This document shows positions 9,266 to 16,582 of a stretch of DNA of 64,000 nt, in pieces. Source of the stretch: JAUWOY01 sp034431315 (GTDB taxonomy: Bacteria > Chloroflexota > Anaerolineae > VGOG01); NCBI GenBank assembly GCA_034431315.1, contig DAOUDK010000113.1:1-64000 (forward strand), written 5' to 3'. Numbering within the stretch: the first letter of the stretch is position 1; each line of letters opens with the position of its first letter. Made by a program: the position numbers and the translations under genes. The notes under the pieces were generated by a model that saw nothing but the letters and a program-made list of their open reading frames with translations, was not told the origin of the DNA and ran no database searches.

Positions 9266-9367
9266 ACTAGTGCACCTGGGCGGAAGTTTACCTACCATTC
9301 CAAAACCGATTTTACGCTGGAAATGGCTCAAAAAATGGTAGGTCTATTTACGCCGCGCTGCACTAGT
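9266..9367. repeat. MITE-like element with nested inverted repeats
   Basis: Outer perfect 9-bp arms (ACTAGTGCA at 9266-9274 and TGCACTAGT at 9359-9367) enclose inner 10-bp arms (ACCTACCATT at 9290-9299 and AATGGTAGGT at 9334-9343). No open frame is inside. It sits between a tRNA-Phe gene and the start of the Rossmann-fold gene, and has the look of a small non-autonomous mobile element or a long leader hairpin. Confidence 0.5.
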
Positions 9368-9439
9368 CAATGGCCCGGGGGCAGGCTGTTTATCAATTCG
9401 ATGTTCATTCACTGACACCTGGGGGTCAGAAACGTGAAG

Positions 9440-9511
9440 TGGACAGGATGGGAATCGAACCCATGACACCGCGACTTTCAACCGCGTGCTCTACCACTGA
9501 GCTACCTGTCC
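9440..9511 (-). tRNA. tRNA-Phe (GAA), copy 1
   Basis: A 72-nt cloverleaf: 7-bp acceptor stem GGACAGG/CCTGTCC with discriminator A, D-arm GCTC/GAGC with a 7-nt loop, anticodon arm CGCGG-TTGAAAG-TCGCG (anticodon GAA), 5-nt variable loop and T-arm with TTCGATT. CCA is not encoded. It has the same acceptor stem as the second tRNA-Phe at 14.1 kb but differs in the D-loop, anticodon stem and T-stem, so the two are not recent duplicates. Confidence 0.95.
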
Positions 9512-9582
9512 AAAAAAGGTGGCAACTGTCGGGTTTGAAGATCGTTTGTCAGGTGCACAAGACCAATAAAGGCCCCCAGAGT

Positions 9583-10377
9583 CTACCAAGGCGTTCGAGC
9601 GCTCCACAAATGCTCGTCATACCACCTAGCAATCTGTGACACCAATTGAGCATGGTTGACAAACACCAGACCACATCGCAGATCGGGACTCACACCCAGC
9701 GTGGGGAATGCTATTATCAGATGCTTATCGTCGACAATAAGCAGATCCAATCCCGTTGGCATAGTAATAGTTCCGATAGATAGATACTCCGATACACCAT
9801 ACCGGGCAAACGCCTCCTGGCGCGTCTCTACAAACCTTCGCTTCTCTCTAGATACTCCACTCGCCCCAATCCCGACAATGACCCGATACTCAATCGGGGC
9901 ATTCCGTTCCCTAGCTGCCTGAGCGCGTTCTGCGATTGCTTCGACATAGTCCCTAGGTACAGATGGCGCGCTGAACGCTGTTCCTCTTATTATCTCTTCA
10001 GCTTCCCCTATCAGTTCTTCAGATCGGTCATATATGTCGTCATAGTTAGTCAGTAGTCCTACCTGCAAATGTCTCTCGATGATTCTTCGGATTTCCTGAA
10101 CTCCCGCCACATAGGCACATTGACTCTCCTCATGGACCGTCAGAACTTTGTCAATGCCGTCCGCCATTTTTCCGAGTTGTGTGACTCTCTCCAATGCGAC
10201 AGCCACAGTGAGGAAGGAGACCATCAGCAAGATCATCGCCGATGTCTCCTTAAGAAACGGAACCTCGCTCAAATCGAAAAAGGTGTCAGCCAGAGCAACA
10301 ACGAGGCCCGCCACGCCAAAAGCTAAGAGAAAGAACGTGGATACTCGTTCGTGAGGGTTTCGACGGGTGTTGTTCAC
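9583..10377 (-). CDS. Two-helix membrane protein with cytoplasmic domain of unknown function
   Basis: About 264 residues. Two hydrophobic helices lie near the N-terminus (FFLLAFGVAGLVVALADTFF and AMILLMVSFLTVAVALERV). A long helical linker and then an alpha/beta domain with EELIGEAEEIIRGTAFS, YRVIVGIGASG and TGLDLLIVDDKHLIIAFP follow. This pattern is loosely like the effector or sensor domains of TrmB/PLD-like proteins, but I do not claim that identity. The GTG at 10377 is chosen because AAGGAGG lies seven bases upstream; the frame extends to 10410. It lies downstream of a radical SAM gene on the same strand, 55 bases apart. Confidence 0.6.
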   Translation of the reverse strand: MNNTRRNPHERVSTFFLLAFGVAGLVVALADTFFDLSEVPFLKETSAMILLMVSFLTVAVALERVTQLGKMADGIDKVLTVHEESQCAYVAGVQEIRRIIERHLQVGLLTNYDDIYDRSEELIGEAEEIIRGTAFSAPSVPRDYVEAIAERAQAARERNAPIEYRVIVGIGASGVSREKRRFVETRQEAFARYGVSEYLSIGTITMPTGLDLLIVDDKHLIIAFPTLGVSPDLRCGLVFVNHAQLVSQIARWYDEHLWSARTPW

Positions 10378-10432
10378 AACCCTTCCTCCTTGGGTCAATC
10401 CTGAGGTCAAAGTCCAGCCAGAACCAAGTGTG

Positions 10433-11539
10433 CTAGGAATGTAGATAGGGGTGAAGCCCTTGATTCAAAGGCATCCGTTCAGCGAGATATCTTGTGATCT
10501 GGCAGTTCCTTTCATGGATTCCCATTAAGTCTCCAGTCTCATTAACAACCTGTCCTACGCAGCCACCCGCACAATTGTAGACGAACTTGCAGTCCCTGCA
10601 AGGGCCTCTTATCAGGTTCTCCGCGCATCTTGACCTTATCTTGTAGATCTTTTCTTCGTCATACTCGATCAAATCCTCCTCTGGGATGTACTTTCCATAG
10701 ATTAGCTGCTGCAGCGGACCTGCGTCGTATTCCGGCCCGAACTGAGCAAAATCACAACAGGATACATAGCCATCAGTTGTCAAGTGAGGATAGGGGACCA
10801 GGGCGCGGCATGCATGTCTTGTTTTTTCATCAAAATTGACAATGTAAAGGCTGTTATAAAAAACCCCGAGCTTCTTCGCTTCATTATGAGCGATATAAAA
10901 GTTTTCGGCGAAATCTATTGGATCCCACTTGAATATCTCATCTGAGCTGCCTCTGACAGGAGCGCAAGCAGGGTGAGCATTTATAGCTTTTATCCCAAGC
11001 TGACGGAAGTACTCTATGAGCTCTACTTGACGATGGATTGCTAGAGGGGTTATCGTCATTCTTATACCAACCTGCATATTCTTTTGTTTAGCAAAGAAGG
11101 CAATGTTGCGTTCAACAACTCCAGACGTTGGCGCACCGCTTACTGTTGGCCTCTGAAAGTCTTGAATTTCAGGTGGCCCGTCAGCAGAGATCCACAAAAT
11201 GTCAACATTTTCCGCTATCCATTCTGCGATCTGCTCCGAGAAAAAACCACTTGTCTGCAGTTCTACACTCAGCCTGTCCCCAGCTTTGCTGTGGGCGTAG
11301 TCTCTTATCTGCTTCAGCAATCCGAACTCTACTGTCGGTTCACCCACGCCATAGTATCTGATCTGTCTACTTGGATAATCTCTAAAAAAGTCATCTATAG
11401 CCCTTCTGGCAAAGTTGAAATCCAAGCTCTGATGTTCTTTTCTCACATCAATGCTTTTCATAGTATAACAATACGTGCACCTCAGGTTGCACTTTGTTGT
11501 TAGAAAGAAGGCAATCTGCTGCTTTCTTACATGAGCCAT
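10433..11539 (-). CDS. Radical SAM protein with SPASM domain
   Basis: A 368-residue radical S-adenosylmethionine enzyme. The [4Fe-4S] motif CNLRCTYC is at residues 17-24. A SPASM-type cysteine-rich C-terminus follows (SCCDFAQFG, then GPCRDCKFVYNCAGGCVG and RNC), expected to hold auxiliary iron-sulfur clusters. Known relatives modify peptides or proteins (sulfatase maturation, RiPP maturation) or act on small substrates. No precursor-peptide gene is visible next door, so the substrate is unknown. AAGGAGATTCTA precedes the ATG at 11539. It lies in the gene group between pheS and pheT, downstream of a TIR/deoxyribosyltransferase-like gene. Confidence 0.85.
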   Translation of the reverse strand: MAHVRKQQIAFFLTTKCNLRCTYCYTMKSIDVRKEHQSLDFNFARRAIDDFFRDYPSRQIRYYGVGEPTVEFGLLKQIRDYAHSKAGDRLSVELQTSGFFSEQIAEWIAENVDILWISADGPPEIQDFQRPTVSGAPTSGVVERNIAFFAKQKNMQVGIRMTITPLAIHRQVELIEYFRQLGIKAINAHPACAPVRGSSDEIFKWDPIDFAENFYIAHNEAKKLGVFYNSLYIVNFDEKTRHACRALVPYPHLTTDGYVSCCDFAQFGPEYDAGPLQQLIYGKYIPEEDLIEYDEEKIYKIRSRCAENLIRGPCRDCKFVYNCAGGCVGQVVNETGDLMGIHERNCQITRYLAERMPLNQGLHPYLHS

Positions 11540-11621
11540 TAGAATCTCCTTCACATCAATCTCCGCAAAGACTAAGTGCGGGTGTGCTCTTGCCCAAATG
11601 AACCCACCAAGTACGTAAAGC

Positions 11622-12539
11622 TCATATACTGGCTAGGCTGCGAAACATGGTCAGAAGTTTCCTCTGAAGATCATCTAACGTTTCATAGACAATGACATTC
11701 TGATTGCGGAGGTCGAAGGGAATGTTATTAACATTCTTCGTGATTATGATGACGTCTTTCTCGAAAGCATGACTAAGACCCAGCTCATAAAGAACGTTTG
11801 GATTCCGCTTCGACAGCTCTGCAATGACAAACCGCGCACTTCGGATTGGCTGGCAGATGGCTACACAGAGAATGTTCTGTGTATGGATGATCTCATCCGC
11901 CCTTTTGCATTCCCAGCCCAGACTCTCAACGACCTCCTTGATCCCGAGTTCGTAAATATCATCGAACTCTCCAGAAAAAGGAAGTATTGCAAACACTAAT
12001 CGGGGGTTGCTCCACAGCGGGACTGCGCACTTAGTGCCCGTTATGAGGCATCTTGGTTGGGGGAGGAGCTCACGCTCAGGGATGGCTACTATTGATTGCA
12101 GTATCTTCGCCTGCGAATCAATAACGGACGCAAATTCCTTAAGGTAAACTGTTACATAACCTCTATCATATTCTCTCTCAGCACTTTCTAGCATCTCAGG
12201 CGTTGCCACTGCATATCGATTGAGAGTCACATAGGAATGCATTATATCGCCAACATGCTTGAAAGAGTCCTCCTGATCTGGTACGTACTTGTGAACGAAC
12301 ATCAATGTCTTTCGGTACCAGGCATCGTATCTCAGTGCCAGTTCATCTGACTTTACGGATTGGACATCACTAGAATGCCATCTTAACACATATGCTTCGA
12401 CAGTCTCACCATCAGCTGCAATTCGCTGTACCTCAGGAACAAGCGGAGCCTGTTGAAAAAGCAAAACGCTATCTTGTGCGATCTCTTCAAGCTCGTGGTG
12501 TAGATCTTCAATCTCCTGGAGTTCTGCGCGAGTAGGCAT
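11622..12539 (-). CDS. Protein with C-terminal nucleoside 2-deoxyribosyltransferase-like (TIR-like) domain
   Basis: A 305-residue protein. The first about 180 residues are helical with no recognisable domain. The last about 120 form a Rossmann-like domain: VFAILPFSGEFDDIYELGIKEV, then SARFVIAELSKRNPNVLYELG, KDVIIITK and NIPFDLRNQNVIVY. The NPNVLYELG block with its conserved Glu is typical of nucleoside 2-deoxyribosyltransferase-like and TIR-like domains that bind or cleave nucleotides, often found as effectors in bacterial defence proteins. Enzymatic activity is inference. AAGGAGGTGTTTCG precedes the ATG. It lies 82 bases upstream of the radical SAM gene and 66 bases downstream of a small winged-helix-like gene, so a shared transcript is possible. 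Confidence 0.7.
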   Translation of the reverse strand: MPTRAELQEIEDLHHELEEIAQDSVLLFQQAPLVPEVQRIAADGETVEAYVLRWHSSDVQSVKSDELALRYDAWYRKTLMFVHKYVPDQEDSFKHVGDIMHSYVTLNRYAVATPEMLESAEREYDRGYVTVYLKEFASVIDSQAKILQSIVAIPERELLPQPRCLITGTKCAVPLWSNPRLVFAILPFSGEFDDIYELGIKEVVESLGWECKRADEIIHTQNILCVAICQPIRSARFVIAELSKRNPNVLYELGLSHAFEKDVIIITKNVNNIPFDLRNQNVIVYETLDDLQRKLLTMFRSLASI

Positions 12540-12605
12540 CGAAACACCTCCTTAGCTTCAGCCAAAACATCCCCTTTTCGCCAAGCTGTGGCTCTGGACA
12601 AAGTA

Positions 12606-13004
12606 TTAGCCATAGGACTGCAGGAGCAAGTCTCGTAGCGAATCGACAATCTTATCTACTAGATCCTCGCGGTCTATAGGTATCGGAAGGATTTCGATTT
12701 GATAGGATGTGAAGCCCAAGTGTTCATAGGGAAACGCTCGCACTTGAACTAGAGGCTCTCCAGTCGTAGTGAGAAGGCGCGCTAATGCCTGCCCTTTCTC
12801 TGTTATCTTGGTCTCTAGCTCGCTGTCTCGGAAAAGCCTGCTGGGATGCATTGCTAGTCCTGTAGCAGCCAGTTGAACCAGAGCCGTCATGCACTCGCAT
12901 TCGGAATAGCGCATTGTAGCCAATAAACCTCGTATTGGTATCCAAGCACTAGGATCAGACCGTTGATCCAAATATAGCAGCATATCTCTAGCAATCTCGT
13001 TCAT
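12606..13004 (-). CDS. Small winged-helix-like protein
   Basis: About 132 residues from the ATG at 13004, which has GAGGTG four to six bases upstream. The segment IPIRGLLATMRYSECECMTALVQLAATGLAMH followed by a basic/acidic wing looks like a winged helix-turn-helix, so it may be a transcription regulator of the neighbouring genes. The frame stays open to a TTG at 13169 that overlaps the AlaX stop; that longer form adds a Cys-rich 55-residue extension (CCGVAC, CTVHC) and would be translationally coupled. Which start is used is uncertain. Confidence 0.55.
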   Translation of the reverse strand: MNEIARDMLLYLDQRSDPSAWIPIRGLLATMRYSECECMTALVQLAATGLAMHPSRLFRDSELETKITEKGQALARLLTTTGEPLVQVRAFPYEHLGFTSYQIEILPIPIDREDLVDKIVDSLRDLLLQSYG

Positions 13005-13165
13005 ACACACCTCACTTGTGGGCAAAGCATATGCATTGGCGCAATGTACCGTACAGCCATTCTCATCAACCATGGAGCAGGCCACTCCGCAGCAACTGCG
13101 GGGCTTTCGCATGAAGGCGAATCTCTTGACGCCAACTCCGTCGATTAAGGATAAAGAAAGGCAAC

Positions 13166-13885
13166 TCAATCGTGAACTCGATACCGCACAATGGTCTTCC
13201 CGCCCTTGACGGTGACTGCGGTTATCTCTACTTTTCCTATTTCCGCAATCCGCCGGATATGCGTACCACCGTCTGGCATCGCATAGAAATCTTCAATCTG
13301 GAAGAAGTGTAGGGGTTTGTTTTTGGGCAGGTTAGGCGGTATGAACTTGGCGATTTTCTGGAGCTCTGCAAAGCTGGTTTCTCCAGTGTGCACTGATCGA
13401 TCCTCTCCTATGAGTTCATTCACCCGCTTTTCCAGTTGCGGTGCAATTTCGCCCCCCAGCTCGCCGCGGTACTCGAGGAAAGGCTTGCCCCCGTGATCAG
13501 CCTTGATTGGGACGAGGACGTCAGTAAGCTCCATTAGCACATCGTGAACTAGGTGTCCGGCAGTGTGAACACGCATATTCCAGTACCGGCGATCCCAATC
13601 AAGCGTGCACTTCACATGATCTTCTGGCTCAAGCTCGCCTTCGAGTTTGCCCAGATGGTGAACCACCAGATTACGGTATTTGACATCGGAGACTTGCAGA
13701 AGTCCACTGGGCCCCTCTATTGACCCATGGTCAGCCGGCTGTCCTCCGCCATGAGGATAAAAGATTGTCCTTTCGAGGAAAACCACTTGGCGATTGCCCT
13801 CAATCCTCACGTCAAGAACCTCTGTTTCCAGTTCTTGTCTGTACACGTCATCATAGTAAGCTAGTTCGGTTGACATCATATACAT
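13166..13885 (-). CDS. alaX: Alanyl-tRNA editing protein AlaX
   Basis: Stand-alone trans-editing hydrolase that removes Ser or Gly from mischarged tRNA-Ala; 239 residues, typical of the medium AlaX class. The zinc-site motif HTAGH is at about residues 107-111, and the second half-site reads PDGGTHI (about 209-215), where the commonest form is CGGTHV. The usual Cys ligand is therefore replaced by Asp, and the first His of the TH pair remains. The N-terminal editing core FYPHGGGQPADHG is intact. AAGGAGGTGCCCCA precedes the ATG at 13885. It lies downstream of pheS and one tRNA-Phe, in a translation-quality-control context. Confidence 0.88.
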   Translation of the reverse strand: MYMMSTELAYYDDVYRQELETEVLDVRIEGNRQVVFLERTIFYPHGGGQPADHGSIEGPSGLLQVSDVKYRNLVVHHLGKLEGELEPEDHVKCTLDWDRRYWNMRVHTAGHLVHDVLMELTDVLVPIKADHGGKPFLEYRGELGGEIAPQLEKRVNELIGEDRSVHTGETSFAELQKIAKFIPPNLPKNKPLHFFQIEDFYAMPDGGTHIRRIAEIGKVEITAVTVKGGKTIVRYRVHD

Positions 13886-14083
13886 TGGGGCACCTCCTTT
13901 TGGAAAATCAAAACAGGGAAACCCGCTATCTGTGCAGTCCGCTGGCGCATTCCGTGAGCATGATCATAGACACGAGCCGTCATTACATTATGAAGCAATT
14001 CGGATACGGGAGACATATATCTCCGTGCCCTGCATTTCAAGACAATCCCCCATTGACGGGCTCAACGAGGCCAAGCTCTACAG

Positions 14084-14157
14084 TGGACAGGACGAGAATT
14101 GAACTCGTGCCCCCATGATTTTCAGTCATGTGCTCTACCAGACTGAGCTACCTGTCC
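14084..14157 (-). tRNA. tRNA-Phe (GAA), copy 2
   Basis: A 74-nt cloverleaf: acceptor GGACAGG/CCTGTCC with discriminator A, D-arm GCTC/GAGC with a 9-nt loop containing TCTGG, anticodon arm CATGA-CTGAAAA-TCATG (anticodon GAA), variable loop GGGGC and T-arm ACGAG/CTCGT. No encoded CCA. It lies about 180 bases downstream of the pheS stop, on the same strand. Confidence 0.95.
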
Positions 14158-14335
14158 ATTTGCACAATAACTGTCAAATTGTACACTAACTGTAGAGAAA
14201 AAGCAAATGCAGTTCCTGTTTTTGGGGAATACATCAGCCATGAGAGTTCTGGACGTATCTAATTGCTAGGCATTCAAGGCAGAAACGCAGAGGGAACCCC
14301 CAGATCACTTATACAGGCGAGCAATCGGCCCTGTC

Positions 14336-15358
14336 TCAGAACTGCTGCAGGAACCGCAAGTCGTTCCCGTAGAACAGACGGATGTCGTCAATGCCGTGCT
14401 TGAGTATCGCCGGTCGCTCAACCCCCAGCCCGAAAGCGAAGCCGCTCCACTCGTCGGGGTCGTAGCCGCCGTTCTGCAGCACGATCGGATGCACCATCCC
14501 TGCTCCGACGATCTCCGACCAGCCGCTGTATTTGCACATCGGGCATCCCTCCCCACCGCACAGGATGCAGTCCATGTCAGCCTCGATGCTGGGCTCGGTG
14601 AAGGGGAAGTAGGAGCCTCGGATGCGGATGCGGCGATCCGGCCCGTAGAACCGCCGCGCGAACTCGGTCAGCGTGCCGATCAGGTCAGTCATGGCGATGG
14701 CGTGCCCCACGGCCAGCCCCTCCACCTGGTAGAACTGGTGCTCGGAGCGGGCGGTGATCTGCTCGTAGCGATAGCACTTGCCGGGCAGTATGACGCGGAT
14801 AGGCTCAGGGTAGCGTTCGTGCATCACCCGGATCTGCCCCGGCGAGGTGTGGGTGCGCAGCAAGACATCGTCGCTGATCCAGAAGGTGTCCCACATGTCG
14901 CGGGCCGGGTGATGGGGCGGCATGTTCAGCAGGCCGAAGTTCAGCTCGTCGGTCTCGACGTCGGGGGACTCGTAGACCTGGAAGCCCATCGCGCCGAAGA
15001 CGGCGTAGATTTGTCGCAGGGTTTGAGTGCTGAGGTGCAGCCGCCCCACGCTGACGGGCCTGCCGGGCAGCGTCACATCGCTCCGCTGCTCCCTCAGCGC
15101 CTGCTCCAGCTCCTGGCGCTTGAGAGCTTCGGCCTTATCGTCGTGAGCGGCCTCCAGGGCCAGCTTGACCTGGTTGGCCAGCCGCCCCACAGCAGGCCGC
15201 TCCTCAGGGGGCAGTTGTCCCACGTGGCGCAGAATGTGATTCAACTCGCTCTTCCTGCCCAACTGCTCGACGCGCCAGCTCCCCAGTTCCTCGGAATCAG
15301 AGACCATCTCCAGGGCCTGGAGGGCCTTATCTTTCAATTCGTGTAGCTTTTGCAGCAT
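14336..15358 (-). CDS. pheS: Phenylalanine--tRNA ligase alpha subunit
   Basis: Catalytic alpha subunit of phenylalanyl-tRNA synthetase, 340 residues, usual length. The N-terminal coiled coil covers about residues 1-90. Class II motif 2 is seen around LLRTHTSPGQIRVM and GKCYRYEQITARSEHQFYQVEG. Motif 3 is GFAFGLGVERPAILKHGIDDIR near the C-terminus, which ends LRFLQQF. AAAGGAGCGAAGA precedes the start. Its leader contains a Phe-specific T-box, so expression should rise when tRNA-Phe is uncharged. pheT, normally the next gene, is 8 kb downstream on the same strand behind seven genes and two tRNA-Phe genes. Confidence 0.97.
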   Translation of the reverse strand: MLQKLHELKDKALQALEMVSDSEELGSWRVEQLGRKSELNHILRHVGQLPPEERPAVGRLANQVKLALEAAHDDKAEALKRQELEQALREQRSDVTLPGRPVSVGRLHLSTQTLRQIYAVFGAMGFQVYESPDVETDELNFGLLNMPPHHPARDMWDTFWISDDVLLRTHTSPGQIRVMHERYPEPIRVILPGKCYRYEQITARSEHQFYQVEGLAVGHAIAMTDLIGTLTEFARRFYGPDRRIRIRGSYFPFTEPSIEADMDCILCGGEGCPMCKYSGWSEIVGAGMVHPIVLQNGGYDPDEWSGFAFGLGVERPAILKHGIDDIRLFYGNDLRFLQQF

Positions 15359-15454
15359 CTTCTTCGCTCCTTTTACGACAGGATGATGAAAGTCTCAATG
15401 GATCCAAAGTTGCTCTGAGGGGATTGCGTGCAACCTGCGGTTGCCTCCCGCTTT

Positions 15455-15483
15455 TGGCCTGGATCTGGCGATCCAGGCCGAGC
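15455..15483. repeat. Palindromic repeat (GGCCTGGAT...ATCCAGGCC)
   Basis: Inverted repeat with 9-bp arms GGCCTGGAT and ATCCAGGCC in the leader just upstream of pheS. A close relative occurs in frame inside the membrane glycosyltransferase gene at about 35648-35672, also flanked by a GATCTGGCGATCC-type sequence, so this is a dispersed repeat family. Confidence 0.55.
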
Positions 15484-15583
15484 AAAACTGAGCCTACTTT
15501 TGCAGGCGGCGATCCCGCCCCGGAAAGATGAAGGTGCATCGGATTCCTAACAATCGCCAGGTCATAGTTGCCTCCAATGAGAA

Positions 15584-15621
15584 ACGGTTGCTCGCTTCGT
15601 CAGGGACGAAGCTGCAACCGT
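15584..15621 (-). terminator. T-box attenuator terminator
   Basis: Hairpin with arms ACGGTTGC and GCAACCGT and an inner CTTCGTC/GACGAAG stem, followed on the minus strand by TTTCTC. It overlaps the 3' half of the T-box antiterminator, as expected for the alternative structure. Confidence 0.85.
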
Positions 15622-15790
15622 GATGCTCCGCGGTACCACCCTGTTTGGCCCATGATAACAGGCCCTCTCAGCACCGGCGGCCACCCTTGCCTGGCAGGTG
15701 GCTTACCAGTTGCCCCGCTAACGGTGGGGCTCCGGAACGAACTACTCTGGCAGATAGCTGATGGCTTATAGCAAATGGCGGACAGTAGAA

Positions 15791-15839
15791 GCTATTGGTT
15801 ATTAGATATTGGCCATTTGCTATTGGCTATTTGCCATTT
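15791..15839. repeat. Micro-repeat inside the T-box leader
   Basis: Units such as gctattgg, ttattagatattgg and ccatttgctattgg in series, resembling the micro-repeats found elsewhere in the window. It is placed between stem I and the T-box sequence, where stems II and III normally lie. Confidence 0.6.
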
Positions 15840-15985
15840 CCCTCGTCGGCTCAGGAGCGAACTTCAGCGGGCTTCCTCCGAGCGGGGCTTTCAGTCCACG
15901 ACCCCGCCTCCCTGGCAGCCTCCCTCCGCCTACTCCTCTCCGTCACAGCCTTTAGTAGAAAGTGGTGTTCAATTATCTGGTACAG

Positions 15986-15994
15986 ATTATAGCA
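15986..15994 (-). promoter_or_regulatory. Extended -10 promoter for the pheS leader
   Basis: The minus strand reads TGCTATAAT here, an extended -10 box. No good -35 match stands 17 bases upstream. The predicted start near 15979 would place the T-box stem I about 35 bases into the transcript. Confidence 0.5.
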
Positions 15995-16017
15995 CTAAAG
16001 CCGGATTCTGACCTCCG

Positions 16018-16404
16018 CTACGGCGTCAGCATCCGATCCACGATCCAAGCGAAAACACTCGTCATCGTCAGCATGGCCCCGATGACGATGCCGATGATCC
16101 AACGGAGCTGTACGTCCATCTTCCGATTTAGCCCCTCGATCTTGGCATCGATCTTGGCGTCCAGTCGCGCGAAGCCCTCATCCATCTTGGCGTCCAGCCC
16201 ATCGGTCCTGGCATCTATTTTGGCGTCCAGCCGCTCCAGGCCGCTATCGAGCTTCTCATCCAGGCGTTGGACGCTTCGTCGCACCTCCCGAACCTCGCTC
16301 CTCAGGTCCTGGATGTCCTCCCGCAAATAGGAAACCACCCATGGCACCTCGGCTTCCCAAACCGGCGCTCTGGCTTCTCTGACCTCTCTGGCCTCCTCGG
16401 CCAT
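16018..16404 (-). CDS. Coiled-coil protein with C-terminal membrane anchor
   Basis: A 128-residue protein. Residues about 25-95 are a heptad-rich coiled coil with repeated LDAKIDA / LDEKLDS / LDAKMDE units, and one hydrophobic helix at the end (WIIGIVIGAMLTMTSVFAWIV) suggests tail anchoring. The design resembles XhlA/DUF1640-type small membrane coiled-coil proteins; no function is evident. The ATG at 16404 is preferred over one six bases upstream because GAGGAG then has normal spacing. It is driven by a TTGCCA-N17-TATAAT promoter carried on a repeat, and lies just upstream of the pheS leader. Confidence 0.7.
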   Translation of the reverse strand: MAEEAREVREARAPVWEAEVPWVVSYLREDIQDLRSEVREVRRSVQRLDEKLDSGLERLDAKIDARTDGLDAKMDEGFARLDAKIDAKIEGLNRKMDVQLRWIIGIVIGAMLTMTSVFAWIVDRMLTP

Positions 16405-16433
16405 CGTCATGCTCCTCGTCGAATTGTAGCTCT

Positions 16434-16462
16434 ATTATACCACCCCCACCCCCATTTGGCAA
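16434..16462 (-). promoter_or_regulatory. Repeat-borne promoter TTGCCA-N17-TATAAT
   Basis: The -10 box is complementary to 16434-16439 and the -35 to 16457-16462, spacing 17. It stands about 30 bases upstream of the coiled-coil gene start. The -35 half is inside a repeat unit that recurs at 18.8-19.0 kb, with the same promoter arrangement at 18822-18850. Confidence 0.8.
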
Positions 16463-16510
16463 ATAGAGGTGCCGCGCTCCTGCATCCGTTATCCGCTGTC
16501 CATCCGCTGT
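16449..16510. repeat. Copy of the 62-bp repeat
   Basis: Begins CCCCCATTTGGCAAATAGAG and ends with TCCGCTGTCCATCCGCTG. Three tandem copies of the same unit lie at 18837-19021. Here it joins the terminator of the vapBC pair to the promoter of the next gene. Confidence 0.85.
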
Positions 16511-16525
16511 ATATCTGTTGCCGTA

Positions 16526-16562
16526 ATAAAAAAAGCCACCAAGGGCTTCCCCCCCCGGTGGC
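16526..16562 (-). terminator. GCCACC...GGTGGC terminator after vapBC
   Basis: Hairpin at 16535-16562 (arms GCCACC and GGTGGC plus an imperfect inner GGG/CCC stem), with an A-run at 16526-16534 that is a U-run on the minus strand. One of four near-identical terminators between 16.5 and 19.3 kb. Confidence 0.85.
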
Positions 16563-16582
16563 TCCTCCGGGATATATCTTCA

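Larger units (their letters stand above)
15580..15955 (-). promoter_or_regulatory. T-box leader of pheS (specifier UUC)
   Basis: Transcription-attenuation riboswitch that reads tRNA-Phe charging. On the minus strand it begins with a stem I strand carrying GACGGAGAGGAGTAGG (15929-15944), passes an apical CAGGGAG / GTGGACTGAAAGCC region, and returns through GAAGTTCGCTCC with the specifier codon UUC complementary to 15859-15861. The T-box sequence AGGGTGGTACCGCGG is complementary to 15628-15642. A terminator hairpin follows. Between stem I and the antiterminator lies a micro-repeat (15791-15839), unusual in a structured leader. The Phe assignment agrees with the downstream gene. Confidence 0.9.

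Noticed and set aside
12606..13169. TTG start at 13169 for the small winged-helix gene
   Set aside because: Possible by coupling to AlaX but the ATG at 13004 has a Shine-Dalgarno and the domain begins there; noted as an alternative, not used.
9440..14157. The two tRNA-Phe genes as att sites created by one integration event
   Set aside because: They differ in the D-loop, anticodon stem, variable loop and T-stem; an integration duplicate would share a continuous identical 3' portion. No integrase is in between.
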